From Mrakia gelida (Eukaryota; Basidiomycota; Tremellomycetes; Cystofilobasidiales; Mrakiaceae), in the NCBI GenBank assembly GCA_024345305.1, contig BRON01000001.1:1922001-1986000 (forward strand): 64,000 nucleotides of DNA. The letters run 5' to 3'. The position numbers and the translations under genes were made by a program. The notes under the pieces are model-generated. The model was not told where the DNA came from and did no database searches. It worked only from the letters and a program-made list of their open reading frames with translations. Positions 11,332 through 23,408 of the stretch are shown here, piece after piece; the first letter of the stretch is position 1; each line of letters opens with the position of its first letter.

Positions 11332-12435
11332 CTACTGCGGAAACCCAACTCTAAACTCCAACTCCTCCTGCTCGTCCTCAACTCCCGACGACGCGTTCGA
11401 GGACGACGAGTACTGTCGCCTCAACGCAGCGTTCTCCTTTCGAAGAGCTTCGACTTGATCTCGAAGATGGGCGGCTTCCGTTTCTGTCCAGCGTACGAGG
11501 TGAAGGGCGAGCAGAGGAAGGATGAGCGAGAGCGTTCGACGTCACGACGCGAGGCACGAAACGAAGTCGAGCTCACCTTTCGCAGCGAGAAGCTCCTGGT
11601 CTGCAGCGAGCTTGGCATTCTTCCTGAGTCTAAAGGCCTTGGCACCTGTGCGAAGAAAGAAGGGTCAGGGAAAAGGGTGGCAGGAGAAGGAGGAGAGCGA
11701 AGCGAGATGGATGCTGACTCGAACGATTCGTGGCTCGCCTTCTTTCTCTCTTCTCTTCCTCCTCGTTGCTTCTGCTACCTTCGGCCCCATCCCCGCCGCC
11801 GAAGACTTCTCCGAGAAAGCTGAACCCATCCTGGAAGCTCTCCGTGTTTCCGGATGTCGACGCGTCGGGAGGAAGAGGAGGAACGGGGACGTAAGGCTTG
11901 GCTCGAAGATGGAGAGGTTTCCGAAAGTAGTGAGAGGGGAGACGTGGAGGGAGGAGGACGCGTCGAAGAAGGTTGAGGGGAGGGATCGTGATGCTTCTGA
12001 GCGAGTCACGACGCGAAGAACGAAAGACGGGTGTCAGCATTGAGCTCTAAAAATATGTAGGGAGCTGTGATAAGGTCAGATACGAGACTCGCCTGAATCC
12101 TGAGGCAACGTCATCCCCAACAGATCAAACCAGCCTCGCTCTCCGTCTTCTGCTCCTTCGAACCCTCCCAAACTGGATCCGATACCCCTGCCACCAACCA
12201 CACGAGAACTTTGAGAAGGTGCGGCGGTGAAGGGAGGTCCCGAGAAAGAGCGAGGAGGGGTGGGAAGCGGTCGAGAGGGACTGAGGGAAGCGAAGCCGTC
12301 GAACGCGAGCTCTCCGAACGAGCCTTGCGTTGCGTTTCCAGGGTGAGTGAGGGCATCTAGAGTGGTGGGAGGCTCTTCGTGAAGTGGGAGTACAAGGTTG
12401 AAGAGGGTGAAGTCGTCCAGAGAAGCTGAGGACAT
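11332..12435 (-). CDS. bZIP transcription factor (Yap-like basic region), copy A
   Basis: The start at 12435 gives MSSASLDDFTLFNLVLPLHE, followed by a Ser/Pro-rich segment ending near 12090. A later exon supplies the acidic lead-in SRSNEEEEKRERRRATNR. An intron then splits the basic region, and the next exon continues GAKAFRLRKNAKLAADQELLAAK. The final exon gives the leucine-zipper heptads (AAHLRDQVEALRKENAALRR) and a short tail to TAG at 11332. The N-x7-R spacing with AFR inside resembles fungal Yap/Pap1-type factors, though the usual Gln of NRxAQxAFR is absent. It acts as a nuclear DNA-binding dimer. It is divergent from the FET3-type gene, with about 0.8 kb between the two starts. The exon between about 12040 and 11700 is the least certain part. 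Confidence 0.7.
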
Positions 12436-13229
12436 GCTGACGAAGGAGGAAGAGGGTCGAAAGCGGTTGATGAGCGTTGAGAGAGACCAGCGAGTTCACT
12501 TGGTATATAAGCCTCGCTCGATTCTCGGCTATGGATGCATGAGCGAGAACCGGTTTTGTCAGAAAGCGAGGAAGGGAGGAAAAAGGGACGGAGAGGGAGA
12601 CGATCATGGCCGTTCGACGTTCGACGTCAACCTCATTTGGTGACGTTTCTCCGATTCCTTTCGCGACTTTTTCCTACCCGTCGAGCCCGATACGGCTTGA
12701 TAACCTTGGTCGAGTCTAGGCGATCTTCGGAAGAGCCAAAAATATTCGCGAGCTGCTGAAGGGAAGAGAGAAGAGGCGGAGGCAGGAAGCTGAAGCTGAG
12801 GAACGCGTCCGAGCATTTCTGCTCGTCCAGAAGATGTTCGAGGCCTCGAGATTCCTTCTATCCCAAAGATTGAGGCAGTTCCTGACCCTCCCGGAAAATT
12901 TGCGGCCAAGAAGGGTCGTCAAGACGACCGGAGAAGCCGAGGTCGACCTTCCTTCGTCTTTCTTCCTCTTCTCCTCCACCGTCTCTTTTCCCTCTCTCAG
13001 ACGGTTTCTGGTGAGTTCCTCCTCAAGCTTACACTCTTCCGCTTCGATGCTTGCTTACCTGCCCTTTTTCCCTCTTCGATCTCAGCTCTCCCAGCTCACC
13101 TCGACCGAGCCCTTTCGCCCTCTTCTTTCCGACGTTCAGCTCCTTCCTCTTCGCCCTCCTCCCTTCCTCCGACTCATTCACCCTCCAGCACTCTCCCTCT
13201 CCACCTGAATCAAGCCTTCCCTCTCAAGG
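12436..13229. promoter_or_regulatory. Shared divergent promoter of bZIP gene A and FET3
   Basis: Transcription starts point away from this interval in both directions. It contains the TATA-like element near 12504. A GATAA core near 12700 could be a site for a GATA-type iron repressor, but one short match is weak evidence. On the FET3 side it becomes strongly pyrimidine-rich toward the start codon, as in 5' leaders across this window. The segment near 13010-13140 looks like a possible 5' UTR intron. Confidence 0.4.
12504..12510 (-). promoter_or_regulatory. Probable TATA box of bZIP gene A
   Basis: The motif TATATAA on the + strand (TTATATA on the minus strand) lies about 70 nt upstream of the bZIP start codon at 12435. 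It is the clearest TATA-like element in the left half of the window. Confidence 0.45.
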
Positions 13230-16200
13230 ATGCTGTACACTCTCCCTCTCTTCGCTGCTCTCGCTGCTCTGGGTCCGGTAGAAGGGAAGCTGGTCGAGCA
13301 CTATTGGTGAGCTCGTCCCGACCTCCTTCTGATTCGTTCGCCTCCTCGACGGACCTCGAAGCTGATCCGCCTCGTCTGCGCTCCTCTTCAGGAACATTTC
13401 CTATGCTACGGCCGACCCAGATCAACTCTTCGAGCGACGAGTTATAGGAGTGAACAGGACTTGGCCGTGAGTTTGACTCTCCTTCCCTCCTCCCTCCCAG
13501 CTTCGTCCCACCATCTTCCCTTCAAACCTCGTGTCCTCCCAAGGCGACCACCACCACCAACATCGTTTTCAAGACGCCTACATCTTGACTCATCGCTCTC
13601 GCTCCCTCTGTCGCCTCGATCTGAACCCATCGCCCTTTCTTTCGTCTAGCCCTCCGCCAATCGAGGTCGTTCGAGGAGACTCCCTTCGGATTCACGCTTA
13701 CAACGGGCTCGGAGACGTTGGGACTGCCCTTCACACCCACGGAGGTTTCTTCAACCACTCAGCGAACCCGGAGAGCGGACCCTACTTCGATGGAGCTGTT
13801 GGAGTTACTCAGTGGTCAGTAATCTCAGGAAAGGTCGAGCGAATCGGAGGGATTGAGCTCACCTCGCCTTTTCCCTTTCTCAGTCCCATCCCTCCTGGAT
13901 CCACCTACACCTACGAGATCCCCACTGACCTACAGGAAGGAACCTATTGGATACATGGCCACTACAACGGTCAGTTTTTCCACCTTTCGTCGAGTTAGAC
14001 CAGCTGTTCATCGTCGTCGACTCGATCTGACTCTCGCTGCCTTCCCTGCTCGTCTTCGTTCACAGGGCAGTACACCGACGGCCTGCGGAGTCCCTTCAAC
14101 ATTCTTCCCAATGAGGAGACCAAGAGGGCTGATGTCATGTGGGACGAGGAGTACACGATCGTGCTGGGAGATTGGTATCAGTGCGTTACGTCCCATCCCC
14201 TTTCTCGTCGTCGGCCATCGCCGCCCTAACTCCTCGTTATCGTCTTCGGTTTGCAGTCAAGAGCACGAGCCCATGCTCAAGTGGTTCCTTAACCGAGTGC
14301 GTCTACCTTTCTTCCTCTTTCTAGCTCTTCTCGTCTCGCTGACACCTTCCTTCTCTCCGCGTCTCGACTTTTCAAGTTCAATCCGACGGGAGCTGAGCCA
14401 GTTCCCGAGTCGTCTTTGCTCTACGTCGTCAAGGATGGAGAGTACCTCGTCTCTCCCTCCGACCTCGCTCAGGGAACAGGAGTTGGAGATCGAGCGACCA
14501 TCACGTTCGAGGCTGGGAAGACCTACAGATTGCGATTCGTCAACAGTCAGTCCTCCTTATCTCGAAACGACGCGTCCCGCTCTTCGTTCTTCCCTTTCGC
14601 TGTCTCGTTCTTCCCTCGTCTCGATCTGAACTCTTCCTTCATCCTTTTCACAGTGTCCGCTCTCGCCATGTTCCAGATCTGGATAGACGGTCACGACATG
14701 GAAATCATCGAGGCGGATGGAGTTCGTTCTTCCTTCGCGTCTCGTCGTACTTCCTCCTTCCCCAGCTGACCCGTTCTTCCTTCTCTCGATACCAGGTCGA
14801 AGTTGCTCCCTACGCTGTGGACGACTTTCCCATCGCCGTTGCTCAACGTTACTCAGTCCTCGTCAAAGCGAGGAACGACACCTCGTCGAATTGGGTTCTT
14901 CACGCTGAGATGGGTCAGTTCCCTCGTCTCTCCTTCCTCGCATTCACTGCCCTATTCAAACTGACTCTCGGCTGCTCCTTCTTTGTTGCAGATCCTCGCA
15001 TGTTCGACGTCGTTCCGGAAGAGCTCATTCTCGGTTTGTTTCCTCGTCGAAACGCGTCCGTCTGCTTTCTTCCCAGCCCCACCCGCTGACCTAACCTTCG
15101 CTCTTCCTCTCGCAGGCATCTCAGCCACGATCTCCTACTCTGATACGAACGAGAGAGTCGAGGGATCTACCAAGGACGTCGAGGAGGCTCCCTTCTTCCA
15201 GGATACCGTTCTCGTTCCTCTCGAGTCCGTCGCTCAAGCTCCAGCGGACGTCAGCATCGAGCTCGCGTTCGAGTTCGCAACATTCAGCAACGGTCACAAC
15301 CGTGGAGGCTTCAACGAGATGTGAGTCAACCCTCTCCTCGCTTCTTCTCGAATGAACGAAGTGATTCAAACCCACCTTCACCTCTTTCTCTCAGCACCTA
15401 CGTCTCGCCCATCGTCCCTTCTCTTTTCACTCAACTCACGACGGGGGAGAACGCTTCGCTCTCAACCACCTACGGAGCTCAGTCTCCAACATTCGTGCTC
15501 AATCACATGGATATGGTCCAGGTAGGCTACTTTCTTCTGCCCGAACGTTCACTCGTCCACTCACCGTCGCTCCTCCTCCCTTCCTCGCAGTTGAATATCA
15601 TCAACAACGACGACGGCCAGCATCCCTTCCATCTTCACGGTCACAAGTTCCAGGTCGTCCATCGCTCCTTCGACCTCACCTCGGACGATCCAGAGGTCAA
15701 CCCTCCCATGGTCGAAGGACAAGCGTGAGTTTCAGTTTCCTTATCTTCGACCGCTCGCAACTTCGACTGACGAGCTTCATCGCCATCTACAGCAACCCCT
15801 TCCAACGAGACACCGTCATGGTCCCTCCTGGCGGCTCCACTGCTATTAGATTTCGAGCCGTGCGTTTGAGCGCGAGCGACCTCGTATTTCCTTCGGCTTA
15901 GCTGACCTTCCTTCTTCTCCATCTTCTCGCACATCCACAGGATAACCCAGGCGCTTGGGTACGTTCGATCTTTCAACGGAGACGACGCGTCGAGCTGACC
16001 TTGCTTCGTTCTTTCTTTCTCGCTTCAGCTCTTCCACTGCCACGTGTGAGTCACAGAATTTCTCGAAGAGATATCTTCCTCTAGTTCACTGATCATCTTT
16101 CTTCGTTCTTCGTCGCAGGGACTGGCATCTCTCGTCTGGACTCGCCGCGGTCTTCGTGACGGGAACTCCCACCGTTCAGGAGGAGTTCACCATCCCTCAG

Positions 16201-16710
16201 TTTGTTCTCGACCAGTGCGCCGCTCAGGGCATCCCTACTTCAGGCAACGCCGTCGGAATCATGTAAGTCTTTGCGCTCTTTCTCCGAGATGGAAACGAGC
16301 GAGAACGAAGAGCTCACACGACGCGTCTCCGGCTTCATTGTTCTTCCTTCGCTTCCAGGTCCGCTACCGATCTCACTGGGCAACCTTTAGGACCCTGGCC
16401 GATTGAGGCCGGGTGGAACCATCAAGCTCAAGCTGCCATGGGAATGTGCGTCGTGACAGCGTTGGCTGGCGTTCTTGCGGTCTTCTGGTGAGCGTCGTCT
16501 CTCTCTCTCGCCACGCTTCCCCTCTTTCCTTCGCTGACATTCGAGCTTCCCCTTTTTCCCCGCTCGAACAGGTACTCCTGGGGAGCTCTCAACGACGCAG
16601 AAATCGAGGAGGAGGAGAATCGGAAGCACGACCTCAAGCAGGCTGATCTCGCTTCGGGAAGGAAGCGAGGTGTGAGAGGGCTGATTGCGAAGGTCACGAG
16701 ATCGAACTAG
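13230..16710 (+). CDS. FET3: Multicopper ferroxidase of the Fet3 type, membrane anchored
   Basis: This type oxidises Fe(II) at the cell surface for uptake through an Ftr1-type permease. A signal peptide (MLYTLPLFAALAALGPVEG) starts at 13230. The copper ligands appear in order: TALHTHGGFF, YWIHGHYNGQYTDGLRSP, QHPFHLHGHKFQV and WLFHCHVDWHLSSGL. Near the C-terminus a transmembrane segment (MCVVTALAGVLAVFWYSW) is followed by a charged cytosolic tail ending KVTRSN at 16710. About fifteen short introns interrupt the gene, several carrying GACGCGTC. Length and topology fit Fet3 rather than secreted laccases. No Ftr1 permease gene lies in this window, although the two are often adjacent in fungi. The ferroxidase role is inferred from the anchored architecture; a laccase-like role is less likely. 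Confidence 0.85.
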
Positions 16711-17393
16711 ATATTCACGAACATGTATGCTACCTCCCAGTGTCTTCCTTCACTGATGCGAGCGAAATCGAAGCGGGGCATCGCGGAAAACAGTCAGCTT
16801 TCCAGGGAACAGGAAGAAAGGGTGCGATGTTCGACGAGCGACTTTCTCTGGTCGCGCTTCCTTCTCCATCGCTCCCTTTCCGTGAGAAGGTTTTTGAAGC
16901 AGCCCCACATCCTTCAAGAAAGAGCTCGCGTCGAAAAATCTTCTCAGAGCAAAGGACGTCAGCGCACTCTCGAGTCTTCCTCCATCTTCTCCGCCGGCTA
17001 GCCTCCCGCATCCTCTTCCTCTTCTCGTGCCTTCTTCTCTTCCCGCGCGAATCTTTCCTACACCTCAACTACATCGAGCTCTCTACTTCAACTCCAGACA
17101 ATCCTCCTCTCCAACACTTCCAAACGGGTCCCTCGCAGCTTCGATTCCCAGGCCCAACCACCCTCCCCGCGTTCCCGCTCCCTCGCTCTTCCCAGTCCCC
17201 CTTTCCCCCCACCAACGTCTCCAGAAGGGTCCCACCCCGACCTCGTGTTAGTATGCCCCTCGGACTCGCCTCCTCTTTCAGAGAAAGCTGACTTGAGCCC
17301 TCTCTCATCGCTGACTCTTTTCCGACCGCTCCCGACGACAGTCAACTTCAACTTTCACTTCCTCCCTCCTCCATCCACCACCTCCCACTCGAC
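16711..17393. promoter_or_regulatory. Intergenic: 3' flank of FET3 and promoter/5' leader of bZIP gene B
   Basis: The interval becomes strongly C/T-rich toward the bZIP start at 17394. A CTCGCTGACTC...CAG-like segment near 17310-17341 suggests a 5' UTR intron. I see no protein-like frame. Confidence 0.35.
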
Positions 17394-18156
17394 ATGCCTT
17401 CCGCCCTCCTCCCTCTCTGCCCCTCCTACGGCTACTTCGATACCACCTCCTCATCCTTCGATCATCGCCTCCCCATCTCAGAGCTTCGGACCTGCCCCTC
17501 CCTTTCCTCCTCCTCGTCCACCTCCTCACCTTCGCCAAGACCATCAACGCCGTCCTACTCGGTCTCCTCCTCTACCTGTTCAAAAAAGAAGTACGACCCG
17601 GTCTACTTCGAGGTCGATGCGAGGAGGAAGAGGTTGGAAGAAGACTCCGTCGCTTGCGCTTCCCGCCCTTCAACGAGCAGCGACTCATCGACGAGTAGTG
17701 ACGATGGAGATTGGAAGCCGTCGTCTTCGAAACCCAGCGAGGTCATGGTGCTTTCGGGGAAGGAGCTGGCTAGGAAGGAGAGGAGGAAGGCTGTGAATCG
17801 AGCAAGTGAGTTCTGCACCTCAAGCGGACTGAGACGAGTCAAAGCGTTCTCGATCGAACGACGAGAGACTGACCTGTTATCCTTCTTTCCTGTAATGATT
17901 AGGTGCTGCTGCATTCAGGCTGAGGAAGAAGGTGCTGTTGGAGAAGCAGAAGGCGGTCTTGGAGGAAAAGGGTGAGTCTCATTGAGGGTCGTCGACGCGT
18001 CTTGAGCTCGGAACGCCCCTTTCTCAAGCTGATCACTCCTTTCATGATGCCTTCGCTCCTCCAGACACCATCGCTTCGGTACTCAGAGAACAAGCCATGA
18101 CGATGCTGAAGGAGAACGAGAGGTTGAAGGCTCAGCTTCGCGAGATTTGGCGATGA
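17394..18156 (+). CDS. bZIP transcription factor (Yap-like basic region), copy B
   Basis: The start at 17394 gives MPSALLPLCPSYGYFDTTSS, then a Ser/Pro-rich N-terminus. The basic region begins KELARKERRKAVNRA, is split by an intron near 17810-17902, and continues GAAAFRLRKKVLLEKQKAVL. A second intron (with GACGCGTC) precedes the zipper exon (ASVLREQAMTMLKENERLKAQ), which ends LREIWR at 18156. N-x7-R spacing is present. The intron after the NR pair lies at the same place as in bZIP genes A and C, so the three probably share an ancestor. Target genes cannot be read from the sequence. Confidence 0.75.
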
Positions 18157-18192
18157 TTCGAACGAAACGAGTTGTTGTTGTTGTATTTGATG

Positions 18193-18267
18193 GTGAGCTC
18201 GACCTTTCCTCTCTACCTCTTTTTCGCGCCACGAATGACTGACCTCTGAATTCACTTCTACCACCAG
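18193..18267 (+). other. Intron in the 3' UTR of bZIP gene B
   Basis: A complete intron (GTGAGCTCG donor, ACTGACCTC branch region, CCACCAG acceptor) lies about 35 nt downstream of the stop codon. Introns this close after a stop usually do not trigger decay, but it shows that UTRs are spliced here. Confidence 0.5.
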
Positions 18268-18563
18268 AACTCTCACGATTTCCCTTCCCTCCGAGAAAGC
18301 AACGCGATCGATCTAGTTCGAGTTAAGCCTTCGCAGCCGAGTCGAGAGCCGACGCCTCCCTTTATCTTCGTTCGCCGCCTGGCTCTTCCCTCCTCTTACG
18401 CCGATCTACATCGTCCATGCTGGAGAATCTCACGGAGTTTTCGTCATCTTTCTGCTCAGCTTAGCTCCCGAATCGTGAAACTCGCTTCTGTTCTTCTTTC
18501 AACCACTACTTTCGCCCTCAAGGTGAAACCTCCTGGCCCACTTCTTCTTCTCCCTCCCCAAAC

Positions 18564-19507
18564 ATGTCGAGCCATCACACCAACGAGCCAGAAGATCAAA
18601 GCACTGGGACGGACTACATGTTTCTCCCTCGGTTCAACTTCAGCCCTCGATCGCTGCCAACTCTTTCCCTCCCCTCGCCCAACTTCGAGCCTTCCAACGA
18701 AGCGCGAGACCCACCTCTTCCCCTCTTCCCACCTTCCCCACTCTTCGACTTCTCGCACCACCACTATCAACGCTCCTCTGACTCTCCAACCATCGTCGAA
18801 CGGGATTCTCTTCAGGAAAGCTCGAACCGCGTCGAGAACGACCTCTTCCTCTTCAACGGTGAGCTCGGACCCCGTCCATCCTCTGTTCCATGCTCTGAAA
18901 CACGGTTCCATTATCCGAGCTGACCCTCGTCCATTACCCTTCTTTCAGACGCGTTCTCGGACGCGTCCGGCGAGTTCGAACCTTTCAGCGCGGCGGAGAA
19001 CTTCGCAGGAACGAACGGCCAACCCTTTTCTTCCTCTCCCTCCGACTCTTCGAAGATCAAGAACGGCGCCGAGGATCAGCACGACGAGGATCACCGAGAT
19101 CGACGGAGCTCAGAAGATGACGCTGAAGGGGAGAGGAAGGAACGAAGAAGAGCCACAAACAGAAACAGTGAGTTGGTCTGATCTTCGAGCGACGACGCGT
19201 CAACTCCGAGCGACCGCCGACTCACTCTCCTTCCTTCGTTGCTACACGTGTTTGCATAGGTGCTCGAGCCTTTCGAATCAGAAGGAAAGCTGCTCTGGAC
19301 TCGCAAACCAAGATCCTCGCTGAAAGAGGTGAGTCAAACGCGTCGTCCCTCGCGTTCCCTCTTCCCCACCCTGACTCACTTGCCGTCCCTTCCTCAGACG
19401 CTCAAGCTCAAGCCCTCCGAGAAGAAGTGCAGAAGCTCGCCATACAGAACTCCGAACTCGCGGCTGCTCAAGTCAACTCCTCGAACGAACCTCCCTTCGC
19501 GGCTTGA
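18564..19507 (+). CDS. bZIP transcription factor (Yap-like basic region), copy C
   Basis: The start at 18564 gives MSSHHTNEPEDQSTGTDYMF. The N-terminal half is Ser/Pro-rich with FDFSHHHYQRSSDSPT, followed by an exon with DAFSDASGEFEPFS. The basic region reads GERKERRRATNR, is split by an intron near 19169-19258, and continues RARAFRIRRKAALDSQTKIL. The zipper exon (AQALREEVQKLAIQNSELAAA) ends EPPFAA at 19507. The intron position matches bZIP genes A and B. It lies about 0.4 kb downstream of gene B on the same strand and converges on UTP25, with only about 70 nt between the stops. Confidence 0.75.
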
Positions 19508-19576
19508 TCGATGTCGTTCGCTCCCTTCTTTCCAAGCTCCTCGAAAGAAATCGAACACCCCTCATCCATCCATCCT

Positions 19577-22500
19577 CTAAATAAAAGTAAACACACTCTC
19601 CGCCCCCGGCGCAACCATCTTCTTCGCATCCTCTGACCCCACAACCCTCTCCAACTTCATCCAGTCCCACTTCGAGAACAACACCCTCGTGCTCACCTCG
19701 CCCTCATCGACCTCCACGCTCTCCCCCTCCTCCCCGTTCTCTGCGCCCTTGGTGGGGAGGAAGGCGAAGCTGACGAGCTCGGGGTAGAAGATGGAGTGAT
19801 CGGGGAGTTGGTAGAACACGAAGGTCTTGGCGCCTCGAAGACGGTAGCGTCGGTAGAAGTGGAATCGTTCGGTGATGAGGAGGAGGGATTTCGAGCCTTT
19901 GAAGAAGGACGTTCGGGCTCGGGAGATTTCTTGGTTGGAGGAGTACCTGAAGGGGAGCGATAGCGAACGAGGGAAGGAAGGGGGGGAGTCAGCGAAAGGG
20001 TCCGAGAGACGCGTCGAGAGAAACGAAACGAGGGGAGAGATCGCTCACTCTGAGATCGCCGCGAAACTCATCCCACTCTGCTTCCTCATCCACCCCTGGA
20101 CTCGGACGAAATCGAAGTAACTGGGGACGACGATGATGGTGTTGGAGGACATGACGGCTGATTTGAGGATGGCGGGGAGGAACTTGGTGGTGAAGAGGTC
20201 GAAGCGAACGTCGGGTTCTGAGTTGGGATCGAGAGATTCGAAGCGGGAGAAGGTCTATCGGCGGCGAGCACGCGAGGTGAGAAGAGGGAGAGTCAGGTTG
20301 GATTGGTTCGAACTCGAGCGCAGGAGAGAGAGAGAGATATGAGAGTGGAGATTCGACTCACCTGCTTAACTCCTCGCTTGACTTTGACGAGCTCTCCCTC
20401 GTACTTCCCCTCCGTGCGAACCTTCCCAGCGATGTTAGTGAGGGACTTGTTGAACAGGGATCGCATCTCGGGGGTCTCGTAGGCGGAGAGAAGGACGGTT
20501 TGGCGGAGGAACTTGGATCTGAGAGGTACAAAGCGAAGGAGCAAGGGTTCGTCAGTTCGGGCGGGACGAAAATCCAACTCGACGCGACGCTCTCTTCTCG
20601 CGAACGGAAAGCAAGGGGGCGAGCACTCACTGTCCATCGAGGTACCAGGGCTTGACTCGAGAGAAATCACAGCCGTGAGCCTCGTCGGGGAGGGCGTTGA
20701 GCTTGGAGAAGATGAACTGGAGGGCGAAGGACGAACGAGGACGAGTTAGCGAGAGTTGGAGGGAGGACGACGGAAAAGGGACGACGAACCTGAACGTGCT
20801 CCCAGTTCTGCATCGACATAGCATCGAGCTGATCGGCGATGACGATCTCCACCGAGGAGAGGAAGTCGGAGGACCTGCGAGGAGAAGCGAGGGAAAGTCA
20901 GCGCGTCGTCTTCCCTCTCACTCTCTCTCAAACCCCTCCCTTCCTTCCCCTCTCATCCAACAACGTCAAGAAGAGCAGAAGCGACTCACTTCTCCTTCTC
21001 AATACTCATCCTCAACCCCAACGGACTCCCCACAACAATATCACTCCCGTAAAACCCTCCAAACAGCTTCACCGCCTTCCTCGTCACCTTCACTCCGACC
21101 CTGAAGTTATCATCCACGTTCCCCTTGAACATGTCCACATGATCCTCAGGCCATTCGCTCGCCTTCTCCACCAGTCGATCCGACACGTTTGGAGGGAGGG
21201 AGAACTCGGAGAGGAACCGAGCTTTGTTCTCGGTTTGGGATTGAGTATCGGCGGGGAAGAGGCAGAGGAGAGCGTTGATCCAGAGGAGGGCGGTGGAACG
21301 GAAGGGGAGGAGGATGAGGATCTTGGGACGGGTGAACCCTTGGTCTCGGGGGTCGGAGGTTGAAGGGGTGGAGGGAGTGGAAGAGGTGGTGCTGGTGGAG
21401 GGGATGGGGACGGGAGCTGGGAGGGAGGTAGGGTTGGCGGAGGCGAGTTTGAGGGATTTGGCTTTGGCTTTGGATTCGCTGAGAGCGGCGGCTTCATGAG
21501 CGAGTTTCTCGTTGGACTTGAGGATTCGTCGACGCGTCCTGAAGAACGAAAGGGAGCGAGGAAGCAGCGAGAGCGCGAGCGTGAGTTCGGGGCCGACGAG
21601 ACGAGGAGGAAGAGGACGCGTCGAACTACTGTTGGGAAGGAGAGGAGAGGGGACGGTGGACTTACTTCATAACGTGGTTGACCGCATGGAGAAGAACAGC
21701 ATCTCGAACCTTCTCCCTCTCCGCCAGACCGAGTCGCGAGAGGTAGAGGTCCTTGTACTCTCCCACGACGGAGAGGACGGAGTCCTGGAGAGGGTCGACT
21801 CCACCGGGCGAGGAGGCGTTGGAAGGGAGGGAGGTAAACTGCTGCATGAGGGTGTCGATGACCTAGCGGAACGAAGATGGTGCGAAGATGTCAGCTTCGA
21901 GCGTCGAGGAGAAGAGCGGACGAAACAAAACGAAAGGGCGAGTCAAAACGAACCTTGGCCTTGTAAGCTTCCTCTCCATCGACGGTACCCTCAGGGAGGT
22001 ACTCCACGAGCTTGCCCAAGCCAGCCTTGGACTTCTTGGACGTCTTCCATCGACCCTCGGTAGCGGCGGCGATGGTTGCTGGGTTGAAGGAGGAGGAGGA
22101 GGGTTCGGGACCGAAGTGGGTGTGGAAAGCGTCGGTGGACATGGAGGAGGGACCTGAGAACGAAAAAGAAAGAGAGGGGTCGATCAGTACGTCTCCAGGG
22201 AGCAAATTGAGAGACTTGATATTTTGATCAAGCTCAAGAAGGTGACAAGAGAGCTCGAAGGAAGACGCGAGCCAGTTTTGAGCTTGAGCTCGAGCTCGAG
22301 CTCAACGATTCTTCCTTCCTCTTCCCTTCGCCTTCCCACCCCAGTAAAGTAACCCAGCACCTCCTCCGGCCCTTCAAGAACCAGCTCCGTCTCTCCTGAA
22401 GTCCCTACTTGACGAAAAAGAAACGAGAACTCACCTCCAGCAGCCGTCTCCTCGTCCGAATCTTCCTCCTCCTGAGCGAGCTCGACCTCCTTCTTGCCCT

Positions 22501-22792
22501 TCTTCCCGTTCGCCTTCTTCCCTCCAACAGCCTTAGGCTCCTCTTCCGCAACGACGCCGTCCTTCTCCAGGATCTTGACCTTCTTCCTCGACGACGGCGT
22601 TGAATGAGTGCTTCCTGAACCTGAAGGCCCGCTTTCGAGCTCGTCGGGGAAGACGACGCTCTTCTTCCTCTTGATCACCTTGGGCTCACTCGACGCAGGG
22701 GTGGAGGGGAGGGATTGACGACGTTTGTTGGTTGAGTGGATGGCGGAGACGTTCAGGAGCGTCAACAGCTTCAAGGTGGCGGGGTTGGACAT
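19577..22792 (-). CDS. UTP25: U3 snoRNP-associated protein Utp25 (DEF family)
   Basis: This nucleolar protein is needed for small-subunit pre-rRNA processing. It is related in fold to DEAD-box helicases but lacks working motifs. The start at 22792 is [21 protein letters not shown] basic and acidic N-terminus follows ([21 protein letters not shown]), then [11 protein letters not shown] and a coiled segment. The core has [54 protein letters not shown] and MQNWEHVQ. It continues with [37 protein letters not shown] and [19 protein letters not shown]. It ends SVFTFI at 19577. The order and these phrases match the DEF/Utp25 family well. About ten introns interrupt it, several with ACGCGT. Confidence 0.88.
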
Positions 22793-22878
22793 CCTGAGAA
22801 GGGGAGAGGGAGGGAGTTGGGGAGCAGGGAGGAGGAGGTGAGCTTGAAATTCTCGGGGTGGTTGATTTTGGGCTGTTT

Positions 22879-23263
22879 TTATTTTTCCGCTGGGATCTCG
22901 AGCAGGAAAACTTCAGAGTACATTCCTATGGATACCTGAGCGGATCGGATACAATTTTTCGGACGAAGGTGAGCGAAAACCTGCCGTCGAAAGGACTTCT
23001 CCGAGAACGAGACGAGCTCACACCTGCTTCCTCCTCCCTCCTTCCCTCCATCCCGCGTCGAGCTCCCCCTCCCACCTTGCCAGGACTTCCCTCCTCGCGA
23101 ACATGCTCTCCACCTCGTTCCTCAGCCTTCTCTCTTGTTGTTGAAGCTGACTGAACAGCATCCGATCATCGAGGCACTCGTTGACCTTCTCCACACCTTC
23201 GCGTTTTGAGACCTCCGAGCTCACTTTCTTCCGTCCTCCTCCGAGCCCTCTTTTCACCATCAA
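22879..23263 (-). CDS. Possible small coiled-coil protein, unknown
   Basis: A minus-strand frame begins MMVKRGLGGGRKKVSSEVSK at 23263. It contains a charged helical stretch (LFSQLQQQERRLRNEVESMF, ARREVLARWEGELDAGW). A small intron (GTGTGAG donor near 23020, GGCAG acceptor near 22975) can join it to a final exon starting VFAHLRPKNC and ending LLEIPAEK with TAA at 22879, about 113 residues in all. The helical composition is unlike the low-complexity shadow frames around it, which is why I list it. It lies between the divergent starts of UTP25 and GT90 copy 1. I know no family for it. Confidence 0.35.
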
Positions 23264-23408
23264 ACCGCCATCAACCTCAACAAAAGCCTGGAATCTACAT
23301 CCTCATCGGCTCGATCATCAATCAACAGCTCGCATCCTCGACTGACATCTCGGCCTGCTGCTGCCGGCTCGTCCCTTGGCTGCTCCGTCTTGCTCACCTT
23401 TCTGAGCC

